A stretch of DNA of 6,225 bases, from assembly GCA_025869455.1 (NCBI GenBank), contig JAOZVT010000735.1:1-6225 (forward strand). Direction: 5' to 3'. Positions 1 to 5,510 of this stretch are shown here, piece after piece. The first letter of the stretch is position 1. Every line of letters begins with the position of its first letter. Under the pieces are notes generated by a model. It saw only the letters and a program-made list of their open reading frames with translations. It did no database searches and was not told the DNA's origin. This DNA is from Prosthecobacter sp. (GTDB taxonomy: Bacteria; Verrucomicrobiota; Verrucomicrobiia; Verrucomicrobiales; Verrucomicrobiaceae). The position numbers and the translations under genes were made by a program.

Positions 1-209
1 CTGCAAGATATTTTTTAGAATTAACACAAAATGTTTTAAATTTTATAAAACCTGATAAATAGGTGATTTCAAATTTTCAAACGTGCTGCATTTCATTCAC
101 GAACGAGTAATAGCAGGGCAAAATGATCTGGCAAGGCTGATTTAACGACTTGTAACTATCTTCTCAAAATCCGGTATTATGATTGAACCCAATCACCACA
201 AAAGAATCT

Positions 210-223
210 ATTTGTTAACAAAT
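210..223. promoter_or_regulatory. 14-bp perfect palindrome with nearby TGTTAA repeats, possible operator
   Basis: ATTTGTTAACAAAT reads the same on both strands. The half-site TGTTAA at 213-218 recurs at 223-228, ten bases (about one helical turn) later, and as TGTTGA at 245-250. Perfect dyads of this kind are typical of homodimeric repressor or activator sites, and this one lies about 240 bases before the sigma factor start. In such AT-rich DNA a chance palindrome is possible, and no regulator is identified. Confidence 0.3.
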
Positions 224-289
224 GTTAAAAATATCTGTAATTTTTGTTGACGATCCTTTTAAACTTTAGTTCAACCAAGATGTCTAAAA

Positions 290-319
290 ACGCGTTAGAG
301 ACTGTGAATCTAGTCGCGT
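290..319 (+). promoter_or_regulatory. Candidate stem-loop in the sigma factor leader
   Basis: ACGCG (290-294) pairs with CGCGT (315-319). Inside it TAGA (296-299) pairs with TCTA (309-312), with one T:G wobble and one bulged T, leaving a 9-base loop. If the leader is transcribed this would form a stable small hairpin about 140 bases before the sigma start codon. No T-run follows, so it does not look like a terminator. Its role is unknown. Confidence 0.3.
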
Positions 320-461
320 ATTTACCACCACACCAAATTTGGCAGAAAAGTTGCTTTGAAAAAATGAGGAGAAAGTCAGTCATCCTTATGCTAAGCTGCC
401 GACCCCCTGCACTTCAGCCGGGCGTCAAGAAAAGCAAAACTGCACCGTATTCACATCTGTA

Positions 462-1370
462 ATGTCTAACATGGAACTCGACGGAGGTATCAAGATCTAC
501 CTGCGGGAGATCGGCAAGACCGACTTGCTGACCCCCGATCAGGAGGTCGAACTCGCCGAACGCATCAAGCGCGGCGACCCAGAAGCGCGCTCACACATGA
601 TTCGCGCCAACCTCCGACTGGTCGTTAAAATCGCCCAGGACTACGCCAATTATGGCCTACCACTTCTGGATCTCATTTCTGAAGGTAACATCGGCTTGAT
701 GAAAGCCGTGGAGCGCTTCGATCCAAACAAAGGGGGCAAACTCTCTACCTATGCCGCATGGTGGATCAAACAATCCATCAAGCGCGCCCTGGCTAACCAG
801 TCCAAGACGATTCGTCTGCCTGTCCACATGGTGGACAAGATCAGCAAGATGCGCCGCGTGGCTATGGCCATGTCTGAAGAACTCGGACGTGAGCCAACTG
901 ACGACGAGCTTTCCGAAGAAATCGGGATTGATCGCGCCAAGCTCAGCCAATTGAAGGTCGCTTCCATGCGCCCAGCTTCTTTGGATGCGCCTATCAGTGA
1001 TGACGATAGCACCGAGTTCGGTGAAATCGTGGGTGATGAAAATGCGCAGACGCCATTTGATCTCCTCAGTCACAAGAACATGCACGGCCAGCTCGACGGC
1101 TTGCTGACTGTTCTCGATGAACGCGAACGCAAAATCATTGATGCTCGTTTCGGCTTAGCGGGGCAGAAGCCACGCACGCTTGAAGAAGTGGGTCAGGAGT
1201 TCGGCGTGACGCGTGAGCGTATTCGTCAGCTTCAAAACATCGCTCTTCGGAAGCTGCGCCGTGCGCTACAGAAGAAGGAAGATCCCATTCCAAAGGCGCT
1301 GCGCAATGCAGGTGCCAAAAAGAAGAAGAAGGCCGCAGCCGTTGTCGAAGACAAGATGCTGGACGACTAG
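462..1370 (+). CDS. RNA polymerase sigma factor, sigma-70 family (RpoD/RpoS-like, group 2 size)
   Basis: This 302-residue protein is a primary-type sigma factor that binds core RNA polymerase and recognises -35/-10 promoters. Visible regions are 1.2 (residues 9-45, IYLREIG and LTPDQEVELAERI), region 2 (about 46-115, with the core-binding DLISEGNIGLMKAVERFDP and the melting/-10 segment STYAAWWIKQSIKRALANQ), region 3 (116-200, IRLPVHM then SLDAPISDDD) and region 4 (205-270, with the helix-turn-helix EEVGQEFGVTRERIRQLQ). It lacks region 1.1 and the large insert of housekeeping RpoD, so a group 2 alternative sigma is the better fit. The end is a lysine-run tail (286-290) and an acidic finish. ATG at 462 is chosen; ATG at 471 (MELDGG) is equally plausible. 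Neither has a Shine-Dalgarno sequence. I cannot tell which regulon it serves, so no symbol is given. Confidence 0.95.
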   Translation: MSNMELDGGIKIYLREIGKTDLLTPDQEVELAERIKRGDPEARSHMIRANLRLVVKIAQDYANYGLPLLDLISEGNIGLMKAVERFDPNKGGKLSTYAAWWIKQSIKRALANQSKTIRLPVHMVDKISKMRRVAMAMSEELGREPTDDELSEEIGIDRAKLSQLKVASMRPASLDAPISDDDSTEFGEIVGDENAQTPFDLLSHKNMHGQLDGLLTVLDERERKIIDARFGLAGQKPRTLEEVGQEFGVTRERIRQLQNIALRKLRRALQKKEDPIPKALRNAGAKKKKKAAAVVEDKMLDD

Positions 1371-1386
1371 ACTTAGAACCACTCAC

Positions 1387-1420
1387 AAAAAAGGCAGGTC
1401 ATCACGACCTGCCTTTTTTT
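1387..1420. terminator. Bidirectional rho-independent terminator
   Basis: Six A's, then GGCAGGTC (1393-1400), a 5-base ATCAC loop, GACCTGCC (1406-1413) and seven T's. The 8-bp GC-rich stem is perfect and the A and T runs extend it. It lies 16 bases after the sigma stop and 12 bases from the stop of the convergent zinc-ribbon gene, so it serves both strands. Confidence 0.93.
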
Positions 1421-1432
1421 GTTCCCTTCAGC

Positions 1433-1693
1433 TTAGGCCGTGGGCAGAAGAGAGAGCTTTTGTTTGTCCCACCCGCGCGGTTTGGTGATACCTAGGCTGG
1501 TCCATTCCATGCCACTCCCCACCCACTCGGCGCGCCATTCCTCATACGTGATTTCATCATCGTCGTCACTCACGCCGAATTGATAACCACAGGCAGGACA
1601 GATCTCATAGCTAGGGCCGCCAGAGGCACTGCGAGGCGGTTCTTTGAGTTTGGTAAATCCGCAGACAGGGCAGCAGTAGGTTTGAGTTTTCAT
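1433..1693 (-). CDS. Small zinc-ribbon protein of the cysteine-rich CPCC-like type
   Basis: This 86-residue protein is probably cytoplasmic, as it has no signal peptide. Two CxxC knuckles, C8-P-V-C11 and C32-P-A-C35, are likely to bind one zinc ion; C7 is an extra cysteine. The phrase SYEICPACGYQFG (28-40), the acidic run DDDDE and then TYEEWRAEWVGSGMEW (49-64) match a widespread family of small uncharacterised bacterial proteins with a CPCC-like knuckle and a Y-E-E-(Y/W)-R-x-x-W motif. The biochemical role is unknown. The ATG at 1693 is chosen, five bases after the stop of the upstream FN3/toxin-like gene. A TTG at 1702 would add three residues and overlap that stop by four bases. The pair is surely co-transcribed, which makes a functional link to the upstream protein likely. 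An immunity or accessory role is inference only. Confidence 0.85.
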   Translation of the reverse strand: MKTQTYCCPVCGFTKLKEPPRSASGGPSYEICPACGYQFGVSDDDDEITYEEWRAEWVGSGMEWTSLGITKPRGWDKQKLSLLPTA

Positions 1694-1698
1694 GAAAA

Positions 1699-2460
1699 TC
1701 AAAAAGGCAAGTTGGTGGACTTGATCGGGCGGCCGGGCTGGCGCTGCCAGTAAGAAGCATTGTTCGGACGGAAAAAAGTTTTGGTCGTCCCGTCTCGATT
1801 ATACGCGGCAAAGGCACGCGTTTGTGGATCAAAGACACGCAAGGTACCATCCGTGTCATCCCATTTCATGGGAAGCTGTCCTGCCTTACCCCGCTGGAGT
1901 AAGAACCAAGCTTGGGCGGCATAATCATCAGAATCGCGACACTGAAAATCGGCACCGTGGCGGTCGAAGTGATCTCGAAGGGTTTCCATTCGTCCCCAAG
2001 TTTCGCGGGTTGGCGGAGCTCGTGGCTGGGCCTTAGAGGCAGGCTCGACTGTTGCGGGTTTCTCTTCCGAATTGAAAATCCCCATCACTTTCGCCAAGAT
2101 GGATTTCCGTTCAGGTGTGGAGCTGATCTCTGGAGCAGTCGCCTCCGACTTGCCTAGCACTTTGAAGCTGCCTGTATGCAAGGTTTGCCGGGCACTGCCC
2201 AGACTGTAATGATACGTGGTGTCAGCTTTTAAATCACGCAGCTCGATCTCATGGTTGTCCGTGACTCCACCTTCCACTTTCATCTCCAACTTTTCTTCCG
2301 CCAGGCCATAACGAACACGCGTGCCGCAGGCGACATCTGTCTTCCATAGCAGCGTGACCGTCTGGTCCGCGATTTTCACCTGCGGCTCAGAAATTAGTTC
2401 CACGGCCTGAGCCAGCGAACAGGCCCATACAAAGAGAGACACCCACAGATAACGCATCAT
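1699..2460 (-). CDS. Exported FN3-domain protein with a C-terminal nuclease-toxin-like domain
   Basis: The product has 253 residues. Residues 1-19 are a signal peptide with likely cleavage after AQA. Residues about 21-100 form a fibronectin type III-like beta sandwich of the kind seen at the N-terminus of purple acid phosphatases (TVTLLWKTD, TRVRYGL, HEIELRDLKADTTYHYSLG). A proline-rich linker follows (about 105-155). The C-terminal part (about 159-242) carries DHFDRHGADF (H164, H168), a YAAQA helix, GTLRVFDPQTRAFAAYN and DGTTKTFFRP, then YWQRQPG. I recognise this order of motifs from toxin domains of the barnase/EndoU/colicin/RelE-like (BECR) nuclease superfamily, such as CdiA and other polymorphic toxin C-termini. 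That match is from memory of the family pattern, not a search. A non-catalytic or housekeeping use of the fold is possible. It is the first gene of a two-gene unit with the zinc-ribbon gene. ATG 2460 or 2457 could start it, and there is no Shine-Dalgarno sequence. Confidence 0.85.
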   Translation of the reverse strand: MMRYLWVSLFVWACSLAQAVELISEPQVKIADQTVTLLWKTDVACGTRVRYGLAEEKLEMKVEGGVTDNHEIELRDLKADTTYHYSLGSARQTLHTGSFKVLGKSEATAPEISSTPERKSILAKVMGIFNSEEKPATVEPASKAQPRAPPTRETWGRMETLRDHFDRHGADFQCRDSDDYAAQAWFLLQRGKAGQLPMKWDDTDGTLRVFDPQTRAFAAYNRDGTTKTFFRPNNASYWQRQPGRPIKSTNLPF

Positions 2461-2468
2461 GAAGGTAG

Positions 2469-2536
2469 TAAGCAGGCTTCTGGATGAATGGCAAGAATCG
2501 ACACTGGCGCTGTGCGAAGTTCCTGCTTATTTTTTT
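2469..2536. repeat. Long inverted repeat plus T-run between the divergent FN3 gene and comF
   Basis: TAAGCAGG (2469-2476) is matched exactly by CCTGCTTA (2522-2529). The stem continues as CTTC (2477-2480) with GAAG (2516-2519) across a two-T bulge, leaving a 35-base loop. Seven T's follow at 2530-2536. Read on the plus strand this resembles a terminator, perhaps blocking antisense transcripts from reaching comF. Read on the minus strand it would be a leader hairpin ending eight bases before the FN3 gene's ATG, where it could limit ribosome access. Which of these applies cannot be told from sequence alone. Confidence 0.45.
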
Positions 2537-2572
2537 AGAATTCGTCGCCGCTACGTTCTGATCTAACTTGCC

Positions 2573-3376
2573 ATGCCTGATGCCTCTCATCCCGTCCGTC
2601 GGCTGAAGCTCTTCTGGGAAAAGACCTCTGCCGGGGCTTTGGATGGTCTTTACCCGCGCCTTTGTCGGCACTGTGAAGTGCCGCTTTCCGCAGAGGCACC
2701 GCGTCAGGGGATTGCGGCTTGGTTATGTACTGCCTGCCAAGGAGAATTGGTCCCTGTGGAATCGCCCTACTGTGAGGTGTGTGGAGAACCCTTTTCAGGG
2801 GCCATGACGCGCGCTTTTAAATGCACCAACTGCACGGGTCGGCGCATCGCCTTCGATTTCGCCGTGGCAGGATATAAAGCCGAAGGTCCCCTGCGCGAAC
2901 TCATCCACCATTTTAAATATGGCCGTGATTTGTCCATGCGGGCGGCCCTCACGGAACTCCTGCTGCCAGCGCTGAGGGACCCACGCCTTGCTTCAGAGGA
3001 GTTGAATCAATGGCTGCTAGTGCCCGTCCCCCTCCATTTTATCCGGGAAATCTGGCGGGGGTTTAACCAAAGCTGGGAGCTCTGCCGCCAAATCTCCCAG
3101 CAAACAGGCATTCCAACTGCACAAATCCTGCGTCGGCGGGTGCGAACTCGCACTCAAGTGCGGCTGGAGCGGAAAACGCGTCTGGCGAATTTGCGGGGTG
3201 CCTTTGCCCTGCGCCGCCCCTTTTTAGGGGCTTCTTTGCCTGATTTGCGAGGGAAAAACATTTTCCTGGTGGATGACGTGCTCACGACGGGGGCCACTGC
3301 CCACGAATGCGCCAAAGTTCTCAAGGGAAGCGCGGGGGTTGAAAAAGTGGTGGTGCTAACCGCTGCACGTGGTTAG
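2573..3376 (+). CDS. comF: ComF family phosphoribosyltransferase-fold protein
   Basis: This 267-residue cytoplasmic protein belongs to the ComF/GntX family, which in naturally competent bacteria is needed for DNA uptake or processing of single-stranded DNA and elsewhere has poorly known roles. The N-terminal double zinc ribbon uses four CxxC pairs: C31/C34, C52/C55, C67/C70 and C84/C87. The family phrases ELIHHFKYGRD (109-119), LVPVPLH (149-155) and RGFNQS (162-167) are present. The PRPP-binding loop is LVDDVLTTGAT (232-242), with both acidic residues intact. The protein is slightly longer than many homologues, mostly at the N-terminus. It lacks a Shine-Dalgarno sequence; a -10-like TAGAAT lies at 2536-2541 without a good -35. 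No terminator follows it, so read-through into accD, 132 bases on, is possible. Confidence 0.92.
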   Translation: MPDASHPVRRLKLFWEKTSAGALDGLYPRLCRHCEVPLSAEAPRQGIAAWLCTACQGELVPVESPYCEVCGEPFSGAMTRAFKCTNCTGRRIAFDFAVAGYKAEGPLRELIHHFKYGRDLSMRAALTELLLPALRDPRLASEELNQWLLVPVPLHFIREIWRGFNQSWELCRQISQQTGIPTAQILRRRVRTRTQVRLERKTRLANLRGAFALRRPFLGASLPDLRGKNIFLVDDVLTTGATAHECAKVLKGSAGVEKVVVLTAARG

Positions 3377-3401
3377 TATTCCCCTCACGTCCGGTTGCCA
3401 T

Positions 3402-3460
3402 CGGGTGTCTTGTTTCAAGTTACGGGGAGTACCCGCGACTAATCCTGCGGTAGCCACCCG
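3402..3460 (+). promoter_or_regulatory. Candidate alternative-pairing leader structure upstream of accD
   Basis: CGGGT(G) at 3402-3407 can pair with ACCCG at 3431-3435 (extended by two wobble pairs), enclosing a small hairpin CTTG-TTT-CAAG at 3409-3419. It can instead pair with CACCCG at 3455-3460. The two pairings exclude one another, the arrangement expected of a leader that switches structure. The region sits 49 bases before the accD start and is GC-rich, so chance pairing is a real alternative. No T-run marks a terminator arm and no known riboswitch class is recognised. Confidence 0.22.
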
Positions 3461-3508
3461 GGGAGAAATGAGAAGCCCGAAGCGAAGGACCGACTGACAC
3501 AAAATATC

Positions 3509-4351
3509 ATGGGATTTTTCAAAAAACGCTCTGTCAACGAACTCGGTGAAAAGAAACAGGACATGCCTGAAGGGCTGTGGACAAAATGTCCTTCCTGCAG
3601 TGAAAGTCTGTTTGAGCAAACTCTGGCCCGCAACCTCCGTGTCTGCACGAACTGTGGCTACCACTTCACCATCAGCAGTGGCGAACGGATCGCCAGCCTT
3701 GTGGATGAAGGCACTTTTGAGGAAATGGATCTGCAACTGGATTCCGTGGATGCCCTGGGCTTCAAAGGCTACGTGGATAAAGTGAAGGCTTACCAAAACA
3801 AGACGGGACTCAAAGAGGCCGTCGTGACAGGCCGTGGGAATATTGAAGGCATCCCAGTCCTCCTTGCCGTCATGGATTTTCGTTTCCTGGGTGCCAGCAT
3901 GGGCAGCGTGGTGGGAGAAAAGATCACCCGCGCTATTGAAACCGCCACCGCCGAAGGCAAAGCCGTCATCGTTTTTTCCGCCTCTGGTGGTGCCCGTATG
4001 CATGAGGGCATTCTCAGCCTCATGCAGATGGCGAAAACCAGCGGTGCCTTAGCACGCCATGCGGAAGCACGTCTGCCTTATTTCTCTGTGCTCACTCACC
4101 CGACCACGGGCGGTGTCACCGCTAGCTTTGCCACCCTCGGAGATGTCATCATCGCTGAGCCTAAATGCATGATCGGCTTTGCGGGTCCGCGCGTGGTCAA
4201 AGAAACCACCCATGCGGATCTGCCACCTGGATTTCAAACCGCTGAGTTCATGATGAAACACGGTCTGGTGGACATGATCGTGGAACGCAAAGACATGCGT
4301 AGCACCATCGCAGGTCTGCTGGGGTACGTCAGCAACGCGAAGGCAGCCTAA
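3509..4351 (+). CDS. accD: Acetyl-CoA carboxylase carboxyltransferase subunit beta
   Basis: AccD pairs with AccA to form the carboxyltransferase that moves the carboxyl group from carboxybiotin to acetyl-CoA, giving malonyl-CoA, the first committed step of fatty acid synthesis in the cytoplasm. The 280-residue length fits the family. The N-terminal zinc ribbon has C27/C30 and C46/C49, preceded by the usual basic start (MGFFKKR) and LWTKCPSC. The crotonase-fold body shows GxGxIxGIPV-like residues 108-117, MDFRFLGASMGSVVGEKI (122-139), the oxyanion-hole glycines in SASGGARMHEG (157-167), PTTGGVTASFATLGD (198-212) and IAEPKCMIGFAGPRVV (215-230), then LPPGFQTAEF. All key motifs are intact, so the enzyme should be active. 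In many bacteria folC follows accD; here a convergent unrelated gene does instead. There is no Shine-Dalgarno sequence at a useful distance. Confidence 0.98.
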   Translation: MGFFKKRSVNELGEKKQDMPEGLWTKCPSCSESLFEQTLARNLRVCTNCGYHFTISSGERIASLVDEGTFEEMDLQLDSVDALGFKGYVDKVKAYQNKTGLKEAVVTGRGNIEGIPVLLAVMDFRFLGASMGSVVGEKITRAIETATAEGKAVIVFSASGGARMHEGILSLMQMAKTSGALARHAEARLPYFSVLTHPTTGGVTASFATLGDVIIAEPKCMIGFAGPRVVKETTHADLPPGFQTAEFMMKHGLVDMIVERKDMRSTIAGLLGYVSNAKAA

Positions 4352-4378
4352 GCCGCACTTCGCGTCGCTTCGTTTTTT
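4335..4378 (+). terminator. Probable accD terminator overlapping the end of the gene
   Basis: ACGCGAAG (4335-4342) pairs perfectly with CTTCGCGT (4358-4365) around a 15-base loop that contains the accD stop codon. CGCTTCG and six T's (4373-4378) follow. A competing stem, CGAAG (4338-4342) with CTTCG (4368-4372), abuts the T-run directly. Either would suit rho-independent termination just before the convergent gene, whose stop begins at 4387. The 7-base gap or the large loop makes it less than ideal. Confidence 0.45.
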
Positions 4379-4386
4379 AAATCTTG

Positions 4387-5361
4387 TTAGGCACCACGGC
4401 GCTCGTGGTCGTCTCGTTCTCCGCGATGTTTGAACGAGCCTTCATCTTCACGACGAAAGCGTTCGCCGCCGTCACGTCCGCCATCACGCCGAAATTCTGG
4501 ACGGCGTGAATCCGGTCCCCGCTTGGACTTACCATCGCGCATGTCACGATGAAAGGGAGCTGGACCTCCTTGACCTCTGCCACGTTTTTTGAGGTCGGGG
4601 CCGTGCCGAGTTCCTTGATCTCTTGATGGCGATTGCATGTGGCGATCACCTTCACCACGCTGATCGGGGCCACGATGCATATCACATGGCTGATCACGGT
4701 CGGAGCGACGTTCCCCTCTCATAGGACTGTGGAATTCACGACTCTGGCCTGCAGAACCCATACGCCGATCATTGTCTCCACGCTGAGGCGCATCCTGCAT
4801 TCGGCGATGATGGCGACCCATCTTGCGCATGTGCCTGGAGTTATCCCCCCGTTCACGCCGCATTCCCTGGCCACGATCCCCATCTCGGCGACCTTCGGGC
4901 CTGCGATCCCTATCTTGAAAACGTGTGTCTTGGTCCCCGCCGCGTGAGTGGTCCATATGATCTCCGTTTTTGCGAGAATGGGGGGAGTCGCCATCACGCC
5001 CTTTGGCTGAAGTGCGAGATTCTGGCTGGGGGCGACGGCCACCATCGGGCCGTGCTTCTGAGCGCTGGCGCTCAGGTGCCGGGTCACGATTGCCATCGCG
5101 CTTAGGCTCCGCCTGATCTGGGCGAGACTGAGGCATGCGACCTTCCGGTTTCGCCGCTGGATCCTTCTGTCTTGCCGGACCCGCAGCAGGTGGACGATCT
5201 GGAGCATCCTCGCGACGGGCAAGAGGCGGCGGAGGTGTATCGGGACGCTTTTCTTCCAAGAATGGAGGAATAGTGGGGGCAGAATCCTGTGCCAGGATGG
5301 CTGTGGAAGAGACAGCCAGTCCTAAAAAGGGCAGGACGAGAGTTCGGAAGGTTGGTTTCAT
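4387..5361 (-). CDS. Exported Arg/Asp/Gly/Pro-rich disordered protein, function unknown
   Basis: I do not recognise a family. The 324-residue product starts with a clear signal peptide (MKPTFRTLVLPFLGLAVSS..., cleavage likely after AQ at residue 25), so it is exported to the periplasm or beyond. A proline-rich segment (28-115) follows. The rest to the end is low-complexity and dominated by R, D, G, E, H and M, with no hydrophobic core, so it should be intrinsically disordered. His/Met clusters stand out: HMDH (135-138), RHMRKMGRHHRRM (177-189, H184-H185) and CDMH (226-229), which holds the only cysteine. These could bind metal or polyanions, which is inference. The open frame, the signal peptide and clean codons argue for a real gene, although antisense and frame-shifted open frames also exist here because of the skewed composition. 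It converges on accD and diverges from the next gene. No Shine-Dalgarno sequence is seen. Confidence 0.8.
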   Translation of the reverse strand: MKPTFRTLVLPFLGLAVSSTAILAQDSAPTIPPFLEEKRPDTPPPPLARREDAPDRPPAAGPARQKDPAAKPEGRMPQSRPDQAEPKRDGNRDPAPERQRSEARPDGGRRPQPESRTSAKGRDGDSPHSRKNGDHMDHSRGGDQDTRFQDRDRRPEGRRDGDRGQGMRRERGDNSRHMRKMGRHHRRMQDAPQRGDNDRRMGSAGQSREFHSPMRGERRSDRDQPCDMHRGPDQRGEGDRHMQSPSRDQGTRHGPDLKKRGRGQGGPAPFHRDMRDGKSKRGPDSRRPEFRRDGGRDGGERFRREDEGSFKHRGERDDHERRGA

Positions 5362-5458
5362 GGTGATGCAAGGTTGGGGCTGGGAAATCTCAGCTTCATT
5401 GGCCTAACGACACCGTTGTTCACTTTTGTGTGCTATCTTTGGGGGATCACGATTCGCC

Positions 5459-5489
5459 TTGAATAACCTGAGCTAGGAAACAGTTTAAT
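5459..5489 (+). promoter_or_regulatory. Weak candidate sigma-70-type promoter for the gene at 5511
   Basis: TTGAAT (5459-5464) and TTTAAT (5484-5489) resemble -35 and -10 elements with a 19-base spacer, longer than the usual 17. They lie 21 bases before the ATG at 5511, in the 149-base divergent intergenic region. A small hairpin (GCTGGG at 5379-5384 with CTCAGC at 5389-5394) lies in the same region nearer the minus-strand gene. Both are weak. Confidence 0.25.
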
Positions 5490-5510
5490 AACGATCCGCG
5501 TTCACTCCCC

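Larger units (their letters stand above)
1..461. other. AT-rich non-coding region upstream of the sigma factor gene
   Basis: This 461-base stretch has no gene I can support. By hand count the first 300 bases are about 31% GC, far below the sigma gene that follows. It holds a weak hairpin (GTTTTA at 33-38 with TAAAAC at 46-51), a 14-bp palindrome at 210-223 and a bulged stem-loop at 290-319. No promoter is convincing: TTGTAA at 150-155 and TATTAT at 175-180 have a 19-bp spacer, and TTGAAC at 183-188 lacks a good -10 partner. It most likely carries the promoter and a long untranslated leader of the sigma gene. It could also include the downstream region of a gene outside the window. Confidence 0.6.

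Noticed and set aside
1..461. A possible tRNA, small RNA gene, CRISPR array or mobile-element end in the AT-rich region
   Set aside because: I found no cloverleaf with a T-loop, no regularly spaced repeats, and no terminal inverted repeats or target-site duplication. Low GC alone is not evidence of transfer.
244..462. A 72-codon open frame from a TTG start in the AT-rich leader
   Set aside because: It starts with TTG and has no ribosome site. The peptide composition is unlike the other genes and shows no recognisable domain. It is kept only as a low-interest leader-frame idea from ATG 280.
657..1085. A 142-codon minus-strand frame inside the sigma factor gene
   Set aside because: The plus strand here encodes conserved sigma regions 2 to 3, so the antisense frame is a by-product.
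3356..4003. A 215-codon minus-strand frame antisense to accD
   Set aside because: It lies wholly over the end of comF and the well-conserved accD, and its product (rich in H, F and T) shows no family motif. It is a shadow of accD codon bias.
4633..5222. Open frames overlapping the disordered-protein gene on both strands (104 codons + at 4633-4947; 167 codons - at 4719-5222)
   Set aside because: The skewed R/D/G codon composition leaves few stops in other frames. Neither has a signal peptide or known motif, whereas the 324-residue frame begins with a textbook signal peptide.
5434..5441. TATCTTTG, matching the Bacteroidetes-type -7 box TAnnTTTG
   Set aside because: The only upstream TTG (5416-5418) is 15 bases away, not about 19-21, and nothing else in the window supports a Bacteroidetes host.
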